The position numbers and the translations under genes are program-made. A model generated the notes under the pieces. That model was not told where the DNA came from, did no database searches, and saw only the letters and a list, made by a program, of their open reading frames with translations. From an uncultured Alphaproteobacteria bacterium (GTDB lineage: Bacteria > Pseudomonadota > Alphaproteobacteria > Rickettsiales > Midichloriaceae): a stretch of DNA of 5,284 bases. Location of the stretch: positions 1-5,284 of the forward strand of contig CAIOSF010000272.1 in the NCBI GenBank assembly GCA_903860855.1, read 5' to 3'. Every line of letters starts with the position of its first letter. The first letter of the stretch is position 1. This document shows positions 1-4,038 of this stretch, piece after piece.

Positions 1-101
1 ACCACAGCTTTTGTTAGATATTCTAGAGAATCATTACCACTTGTCACACCGTAGCCAATAATTCTATCTAATTTAGCTGCAAATCTGGCATAAGTTCCCA
101 T
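1..101 (-). CDS. Unrecognised protein, N-terminal 33 codons only (runs off the window)
   Basis: An open frame begins with ATG at 101 and continues without a stop to the window edge, giving 33 complete codons; it starts MGTYARFAAKLDRIIGYGV and ends near SLEYLTKAV. Support for a real gene comes from a GAGG Shine-Dalgarno sequence five bases before the ATG and from its position 22 bp after the valS stop on the same strand, which suggests co-transcription with valS. No signal peptide or clear membrane segment is visible in the part present; it looks like a soluble, partly helical N-terminus. I do not recognise the family and propose no function. The 3' part lies outside the window, so length and domain content are unknown. 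Confidence 0.62.
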   Translation of the reverse strand, partial: MGTYARFAAKLDRIIGYGVTSGNDSLEYLTKAV

Positions 102-106
102 AGTGA

Positions 107-110
107 CCTC
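107..110 (-). promoter_or_regulatory. Ribosome binding site of the partial gene after valS
   Basis: The minus strand reads GAGG, then TCACT, then ATG. This is a good Shine-Dalgarno match at a normal five-base spacing and is the main evidence for the start at 101. It lies wholly in the short gap after the valS stop codon. Confidence 0.6.
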
Positions 111-123
111 GTTTTTATGTTAG

Positions 124-2655
124 TTAATTGTTGCGCACCCCAATCGAGAACGTTCCACCGCCAAGAACTTCTCCTTTGTGCTCTGATTCGTTTTTGACTT
201 GTGTAATGCATAGGGCATTCGAGGCTTTTTGCAAATCCAGAACGCTACTATCATCAAGTTGAATCATATTATTGTTATAAATGGATATCTCTACAACTTC
301 GGCCTTCAGAGAGATATTGTGTTGTGATTTGAATTTTCGCACCAATTCCAGTAGCTTTACCGTGAGGTCGCCATGTTGCAATGCATTGCTCGTTGTTTTG
401 CTTAGGTTGTCCATATATTCTGCAGATCCAGCAGTATCAGCTGTACTGAGGTCTGAGATTGTTGGCCATGTACCGCGGCTATGAACTGAGGTGAACTCGG
501 GATAGAATTCTCTAAATATTCCTTGGTAGATTTCTTCGGCTATGTGTGGCATGAATGGAGCGATGAGTTTGACTATGTTTAGCAAGCAATGAAAGAGGGT
601 GATTACAGAGCTCTTTCCCTGTACTTCACTTTTGCAATTATAGAGGCGATGTTTAGCAAGTTCGAGATAATGATCACAAAACAACCAAAAGAATTCTTCT
701 GCTGCAATCCTGGCATCACAATACTCAAATTCGTTTAAAGCATTTGTTGCTTTCTCTATCGTTTCCCTAAGAGATGCCATTATCCACATATCAATTGTTT
801 CGGATATCAGGCTTACATCTGGTTTAAATTTGCTATTTATATCGTCAGATAGATGAATCAGGCAGAATTTTGCTGCGTTCCATAATTTGGTAACGAATCT
901 CTTGCCAAGTCTGAACGACTCCTCTGAATATGCGGCATCAGCCCCAAGTTTTGAGGTGGATGCCCAGTATCTCACCGTATCAGATCCTTTTTCAATCAAA
1001 AGGTCCCTTGGAGTAACAACATTACCCTTAGACTTGCTCATTTTTGTCTTATCAGCTGCAAGACACCAACCACTGATCATTAGATTTTTCCATGGTATGG
1101 TATTCTCATGATACATTGACTTCACTATTGTACCAAATGCCCATACTCGAATGATCTCGTGGGCCTGGGGCCTCAGGTCAAATGGATAGAGTTTGCGGTG
1201 TTTGTCTTCGTTTAGCATCATAGCTCCAGCTATTCCTTCGCTGGAGAGTTGAGGGCTTATGGCGCTGGTAGCCCAGGTATCCATGATATCCATGTCAGCC
1301 ATCACCTCATGGCGTTCATATCCTTGTGGGAGGTCGATCGCTGGATCAATGGGAGGCTGACTAGCTTGCATCTGAGAAACACTCGGTAATAAGATTTTCC
1401 CTTCCTCTCCTGGTCTAATCGAATACCATACTGGAAAAGGTATACCAAAATATCTTTGGCGCGATATGCACCAATCCTGGTTGAGGCCATTGACCCAGTT
1501 GTCAAGCCGTACTCTCATGTACTCAGGGTACCATTTACACTGGTGAGCTTTTTCTAAAATTTGCCTTTTGTGATCAAGTACTGATATGTACCATTGCTCA
1601 GTCACGAGAATCTCAAGGGGAGCACCTGACCTTTCGGCGCACTTAACAAATTGGGTGACTTCTACTTGTTGTCTCAATAGTCCATCAGCCTGTAATCTGT
1701 CTAATATAGTCGCTCTAGCCTCTTTTATCTTCATGCCATCAAGAAATCCAGAGTTGTGCATACGGCCGTGATTATCAATACAATCGATTGCCGATAAATT
1801 GTGGCGCCTCCACCAATGAATGTCTTGTATATCACCGAATGTAGAGGACATTACCAAGCCGGTACCTTTTTCTTGGCTTACATCTTCGTCTGGAAGAATT
1901 GGTATGATAGTCCCGAATAATGGTGTTGTCGCCTTTTTGCCGTTTAGTGATCTATATCGTTCGTCGTTGGGATGATAAAAAACTGCAACACATGCTGGTA
2001 TGAGCTCTGGCCTTGTCGTTGCAATGATCAGTTCTTCTTTATTTGGACCGAAGAAGACTATGTCATTCATCACGCCTTTTTGTTCTTTGTCTTCAATCTC
2101 GGTCTGGGCTATGGCTGTAAGGTCGATTGGATCCCAAAATGTTGGCGCCTTGCGCCGATAGATGTGCCCCTTGTTGTACAGATCTATAAAAGACATTTGC
2201 GATAGTTTGCGGGACTTGGCGCTTATAGTCTGGTATTCTTGTCGCCAATCAATGCTGAGTGCTATCGTGCTAAAAAGAGCGCGGAACTCCTCTTCGGCCT
2301 CAACTACAACCTCTTGACAAATGCGGATAAAATCAGCTCTTGCCATCTGGGCAGCGCGAACTTTTCTCACTTTTTCGACAAGGCGCTCAGTTGGTAAGCC
2401 ATTATCATCGAAACCCATGGGATAAAAGACGTTCATACCCTTCATGCGTTGATAACGAGCTATGAAGTCTGTTTGGGTATAGCTAAAGATATGTCCCATA
2501 TGGAGGAAGCCAGAGACGGTTGGTGGAGGTGTATCTATAGAGAAATTATCCTCTCGAGGTTTGGAATCATCCCAATGATATACGCCATTCTCAGCCCAAT
2601 ACTGCTGCCATTTCTTTTCTGATTCTTGTATATCATATGATTGAGCTAAAAACAT
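124..2655 (-). CDS. valS: Valyl-tRNA synthetase, archaeal/rickettsial type
   Basis: Cytoplasmic class I aminoacyl-tRNA synthetase that activates valine with ATP and charges tRNA-Val, with an editing domain that hydrolyses mischarged Thr-tRNA-Val. The protein has 843 residues. Visible elements in order are: the PPPTVSG segment with the HIGH-type signature HMGH at 52-55; FDDNGLPTERLVEK at about 82-95; the CP1 editing domain with ATTRPELIP at 212-220 and GTGLVMSSTFGD at 264-275; the second catalytic half with DWCISRQRYFG at about 394-404 and MDTWATSAISPQL at 458-470; KMSKS at 538-542; and a helical anticodon-binding domain from roughly 620 to 740. The C-terminus is short compared with the E. coli-type enzyme and shows no long coiled-coil arm, as expected for the archaeal-like form carried by Rickettsiales. 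The ATG at 2655 fits the family N-terminus (YDIQESEKKWQQYW), although no strong ribosome binding site precedes it. The gene is complete and undisrupted. It sits where rplK would normally follow nusG. Confidence 0.97.
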   Translation of the reverse strand: MFLAQSYDIQESEKKWQQYWAENGVYHWDDSKPREDNFSIDTPPPTVSGFLHMGHIFSYTQTDFIARYQRMKGMNVFYPMGFDDNGLPTERLVEKVRKVRAAQMARADFIRICQEVVVEAEEEFRALFSTIALSIDWRQEYQTISAKSRKLSQMSFIDLYNKGHIYRRKAPTFWDPIDLTAIAQTEIEDKEQKGVMNDIVFFGPNKEELIIATTRPELIPACVAVFYHPNDERYRSLNGKKATTPLFGTIIPILPDEDVSQEKGTGLVMSSTFGDIQDIHWWRRHNLSAIDCIDNHGRMHNSGFLDGMKIKEARATILDRLQADGLLRQQVEVTQFVKCAERSGAPLEILVTEQWYISVLDHKRQILEKAHQCKWYPEYMRVRLDNWVNGLNQDWCISRQRYFGIPFPVWYSIRPGEEGKILLPSVSQMQASQPPIDPAIDLPQGYERHEVMADMDIMDTWATSAISPQLSSEGIAGAMMLNEDKHRKLYPFDLRPQAHEIIRVWAFGTIVKSMYHENTIPWKNLMISGWCLAADKTKMSKSKGNVVTPRDLLIEKGSDTVRYWASTSKLGADAAYSEESFRLGKRFVTKLWNAAKFCLIHLSDDINSKFKPDVSLISETIDMWIMASLRETIEKATNALNEFEYCDARIAAEEFFWLFCDHYLELAKHRLYNCKSEVQGKSSVITLFHCLLNIVKLIAPFMPHIAEEIYQGIFREFYPEFTSVHSRGTWPTISDLSTADTAGSAEYMDNLSKTTSNALQHGDLTVKLLELVRKFKSQHNISLKAEVVEISIYNNNMIQLDDSSVLDLQKASNALCITQVKNESEHKGEVLGGGTFSIGVRNN

Positions 2656-2710
2656 AGTAACCGCTGTTAAATTGATATGACGATAGTGTTAATCCCCTTT
2701 CTGGCGTTTC

Positions 2711-2740
2711 ATACCAGCTCCCGATTTTAATTACTGCCGC
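2711..2740 (-). repeat. Interspersed repeat, copy B (before valS)
   Basis: On the plus strand this copy contains ATACCAG, then TCCCG, then TTTTA, then CTGCC. The segment at 3987-4013 has the same blocks in the same order with four substitutions and a 3-base length difference. Both copies are also accompanied by the octamer TGATATGA on the same side (plus strand, at slightly lower coordinates), so the similarity may reach beyond the core. This copy lies in the spacer upstream of valS, about 55-85 bases before its start codon. Its role is unknown: a mobile or amplified intergenic repeat, a shared regulatory segment and chance are all possible, chance being least likely for the core. Confidence 0.45.
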
Positions 2741-2760
2741 TTTGAACTGCACCTTCGGTT

Positions 2761-2854
2761 TGACTTAGCTTCCAGCTTGTCTATTGCATGTGGCTTGGAG
2801 TCGCTTCCCATTGCGTGACTCAGCTTTCAGCCTATCTGACTTTGCTTCAGGATC
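2761..2854 (-). repeat. Degenerate ~21-bp direct repeats in the nusG-valS spacer
   Basis: On the plus strand, units beginning TGACT occur at 2761, 2816 and 2837, each with the core TGACT-NN-GCTT followed by CAG. The units at 2761-2781 and 2816-2836 match at 17 of 21 positions and all four differences are transitions. The unit at 2837 directly abuts the second one. A weaker copy (GGAGTCGCTTCCC) lies at about 2797. On the minus strand the units would encode heptad-like peptides (DKLEAKS, DRLKAES) but in different frames, so present coding is unlikely. I do not recognise the repeat family. Confidence 0.4.
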
Positions 2855-2878
2855 TCCTAAACAGCTAGTTTTTTGGAG
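2854..2878 (-). other. Weak stem-loop 3' of nusG
   Basis: The minus strand can pair CUCC with GGAG, and AAAC with GUUU across an A-A mismatch and two unpaired A residues, with loop UAGCU. It begins 13 bases after the nusG stop codon, where a terminator or 3'-end structure would be expected, but no U tract follows. It is not a convincing intrinsic terminator and nusG may read through into valS. Confidence 0.22.
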
Positions 2879-2890
2879 TATGACAGTGAT

Positions 2891-3427
2891 TCAAGCCTCT
2901 CTGCGAACTTGATGAAATTCAAGATCAACTGAGGTTTCACGACCAAAAATCGATACAGAAACTTTTAGCCTGTTCTTACTGCTATCGACTTCATCGATTG
3001 CTGCAGAAAATCCCTCGAATGGACCATCAATAATTTTGATTAGTTCGCCAACTTCGTAAATATCTTTGCTTTCTCCTTTTGCGGCTCCATCCTCTACATG
3101 TTGCATTATCCTGGCCACTTCCTCTTCGGAGATTTCAGCTGGCTTATTGTTGGAACCAAGGAATTTTGCTACATACTGAATATTCTCGACTAAATTCCAA
3201 GTTGCATCATTCAAAACCACCTTTATTAAAACATAGCCAGGGAATATTTTTCTATCGATGTTGAACTTACGACCACGTCTTGTTTCCGTGGTAGATATAG
3301 ATGGAACTATTATTTGTTCAAAGAGCTCGCTCAACTTTCTTTTTTCTGCCTCCGTCCGAATGGACTGAGCCACCTTATTTTCGTGTCCAACAACGGCGTT
3401 TACCACGTACCACTTATATTCAGACAA
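2891..3427 (-). CDS. nusG: Transcription termination/antitermination factor NusG
   Basis: NusG binds the RNA polymerase clamp near the upstream fork. It modulates pausing and, through its KOW domain, links polymerase to Rho or to ribosomal protein S10. The 178-residue product has the standard length and two-domain layout: an NGN domain at about 1-110 beginning KWYVVNAVVGHE, with RRGRK at 50-54 and the signature FPGYVLIKV at 62-70; a linker around 111-124; and a KOW domain from about 125, with the core VGELIKIIDGPFEGF at 126-140. The start is TTG at 3427, supported by GAGG eight bases upstream and by the family N-terminus; no in-frame ATG precedes it. It follows secE on the same strand as in most bacteria, separated by 173 bp that hold a possible promoter of its own. 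The expected downstream rplK is missing here. Confidence 0.97.
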   Translation of the reverse strand: MSEYKWYVVNAVVGHENKVAQSIRTEAEKRKLSELFEQIIVPSISTTETRRGRKFNIDRKIFPGYVLIKVVLNDATWNLVENIQYVAKFLGSNNKPAEISEEEVARIMQHVEDGAAKGESKDIYEVGELIKIIDGPFEGFSAAIDEVDSSKNRLKVSVSIFGRETSVDLEFHQVRREA

Positions 3428-3435
3428 GGTTCTAA

Positions 3436-3439
3436 CCTC
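3436..3439 (-). promoter_or_regulatory. Ribosome binding site fixing the TTG start of nusG
   Basis: The minus strand reads GAGG, eight bases, then TTG. The match and spacing decide for the TTG at 3427 as the nusG start, in line with the family N-terminus M-x-x-KWYVV. Confidence 0.65.
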
Positions 3440-3489
3440 AAAAATGCTAGTAAAAATTAAACGGAAATTAAAATATCAATCGGGTAGAT

Positions 3490-3521
3490 CATATAGTCAA
3501 TGGAGTCCATGCTGGTACCAG
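3490..3521 (-). promoter_or_regulatory. Bipartite motif TGGTACCA-N12-TTGACTATA upstream of nusG (possible promoter/operator)
   Basis: On the minus strand a 10-base palindrome CTGGTACCAG (3521-3512) is followed, 12 bases after its inner TGGTACCA, by TTGACTATA and then TG. TATATG (3495-3490) could act as a -10 element, which would give a leader of roughly 55 bases before the nusG start at 3427. The same two blocks with the same 12-base gap lie before secE at 3804-3835. No canonical -35 hexamer is present at 17 bases, so this could instead be a binding site for a regulator. Whether it promotes transcription is inference. Confidence 0.42.
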
Positions 3522-3599
3522 AAGAAACAACGCGTGGTCTATTAAAACCAAGTGAGAGAGGATCAACGAAATACTCGGCGTTCGCTGCTATTGACTATA
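3492..3599. repeat. 10-bp inverted repeat enclosing 88 bp between secE and nusG
   Basis: TATAGTCAAT at 3492-3501 and its exact reverse complement ATTGACTATA at 3590-3599 bound an 88-bp interior. The high-coordinate arm begins directly after the secE stop codon, and the low-coordinate arm is part of the bipartite motif before nusG. In a secE-nusG transcript the arms could close a 10-bp stem around an interior with small hairpins (for example UGGU/ACCA). I tested a tRNA reading of the interior: it has no T-loop motif and no cloverleaf. Options are a small palindromic intergenic element, an RNA structure, or two facing copies of one binding site. Confidence 0.4.
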
Positions 3600-3600
3600 A

Positions 3601-3786
3601 CTAAAATTCTATAATGTATTGCAAAACCTTTAATATCAGAGTGTCAGCCAACAGGAAGAATATGCCGAATATTAGAACAACTGCTGCAACGACTAGAGAA
3701 GTTATACTAGTTTCCTTCAGAGAGGGCCAAGTCACTCTCCTTGCTTCTGTTCTTACTTCTTGGATAAATTTTATACTTGATTTCAT
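3601..3786 (-). CDS. secE: Preprotein translocase subunit SecE
   Basis: Small inner-membrane subunit that clamps and stabilises SecY in the SecYEG channel used for protein export and membrane insertion. From the ATG at 3786 the product has 61 residues: an amphipathic cytoplasmic segment with the hallmark KFIQEVRTEARRVTWPSLKE (about 6-25) followed by a single hydrophobic span, about residues 28-50 (SLVVAAVVLIFGIFFLLADTL), and a short tail. This is the one-span form usual outside the enterobacteria. A TTG at 3804 in the same frame would add six residues (TTG-encoded M, then IRLQV), but it has no ribosome binding site and overlaps the TATAAT sequence, so ATG is preferred; an AGG lies unusually close (2 bases) before that ATG. 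Position immediately upstream of nusG is the conserved arrangement. Confidence 0.95.
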   Translation of the reverse strand: MKSSIKFIQEVRTEARRVTWPSLKETSITSLVVAAVVLIFGIFFLLADTLILKVLQYIIEF

Positions 3787-3803
3787 GACCTGCAATCGTA
3801 TCA

Positions 3804-3835
3804 ATTATAGTCAAACAAATTAATATTGGTACCAA
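3804..3835 (-). promoter_or_regulatory. Bipartite motif TGGTACCA-N12-TTGACTATAAT upstream of secE (possible promoter/operator)
   Basis: On the minus strand the 10-base palindrome TTGGTACCAA (3835-3826) contains TGGTACCA, which is followed after 12 bases by TTGACTATAAT. This includes a perfect TATAAT at 3809-3804. Transcription from it would start only about ten bases before the secE ATG at 3786. Block sequence and spacing match the copy before nusG at 3490-3521, while the 12-base gap sequences differ, as expected if the two blocks are what is selected. The -35 position does not resemble TTGACA, so an activator or a different kind of site is possible. Confidence 0.45.
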
Positions 3836-3845
3836 GGCGATCAAA

Positions 3846-3870
3846 GCTTATCCCATTTAAAGGGGTAAGC
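3846..3870 (-). terminator. Stem-loop between the kinase-like gene and secE, possible terminator
   Basis: The minus-strand RNA pairs GCUUA with UAAGC and CCC with GGG around one C-A mismatch, with a 7-base loop UUUAAAU; it is followed by UUUGAUC, a poor U tract. On the plus strand the mismatch becomes a U-G pair, giving a 9-bp stem, but there is no plus-strand gene to terminate. It sits just before the TATAAT-containing motif of secE. It could end the upstream transcript, or be a structure in a longer secE leader if transcription begins near 3912. Confidence 0.35.
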
Positions 3871-3872
3871 GA

Positions 3873-3899
3873 AAGTCATCTTGCATCCAATGCTGACTT
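3873..3899 (-). other. Hairpin AAGTCA/TGACTT in the putative secE leader
   Basis: The minus-strand RNA can pair AAGUCA with UGACUU and, inside it, GCAU with AUGC around the triloop UGG, with a 4-base bulge (AAGA) on one side: ten pairs in total. It lies directly before the second stem-loop at 3846-3870 and downstream of the promoter-like sequence at 3920-3948. No known riboswitch or leader family is recognised. Confidence 0.3.
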
Positions 3900-3919
3900 A
3901 GAAGGTTATACATCTAATG

Positions 3920-3948
3920 TTTATGAAATATTTACTGGTAACTGTCAA
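3920..3948 (-). promoter_or_regulatory. Possible sigma-70 promoter for secE
   Basis: The minus strand has a perfect -35 TTGACA (3948-3943), a 17-base spacer and CATAAA (3925-3920), which matches the -10 consensus at four of six positions. Transcripts would start near 3912 and carry a leader of about 125 bases to the secE ATG, containing both hairpins described at 3873-3899 and 3846-3870. It competes as an explanation with the TATAAT motif close to secE. Confidence 0.35.
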
Positions 3949-3986
3949 TAAAGTCAATCTCGAGCTGATATGATAGAAGCAATACA

Positions 3987-4013
3987 ATACCAGTTCCCGC
4001 TTTTAGCTGCCAC
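3987..4013 (-). repeat. Interspersed repeat, copy A (after the kinase-like gene)
   Basis: On the plus strand it reads as blocks ATACCAG, TCCCG, TTTTA and CTGCC, the same order as copy B at 2711-2740, with four substitutions and three fewer bases between the last two blocks. The octamer TGATATGA also lies nearby on the same side in both copies. Copy A begins about 25 bases after the stop codon of the kinase-like gene. Function unknown. Confidence 0.45.
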
Positions 4014-4038
4014 TGTGCTGGTTGACACCACCTGAAGC

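Noticed and set aside
281..2205. Short plus-strand open frames inside valS (at 281-484, 887-1111, 1586-1771, 1972-2205) and a minus-strand one at 1302-1505
   Set aside because: They lie wholly within the well-supported valS gene, have no family motifs, and are explained as shadow frames.
2656..2890. CRISPR array in the nusG-valS spacer
   Set aside because: The repeat units are degenerate, unevenly spaced (55 and 21 bases) and partly abutting, with no uniform spacers.
3492..3599. A tRNA or similar cloverleaf closed by the 10-bp inverted repeat
   Set aside because: The interior is 88 bases, the closing stem is 10 bp rather than 7, and there are no D-loop or T-loop consensus sequences.
3786..3804. 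TTG at 3804 as the secE start
   Set aside because: It has no ribosome binding site, overlaps the TATAAT sequence, and the ATG at 3786 already gives the normal family N-terminus.
3787..4038. A tRNA-Trp gene upstream of secE, as is common in bacteria
   Set aside because: Read on both strands; no GTTC-type T-loop with matching arms and no acceptor stem of tRNA length was found.
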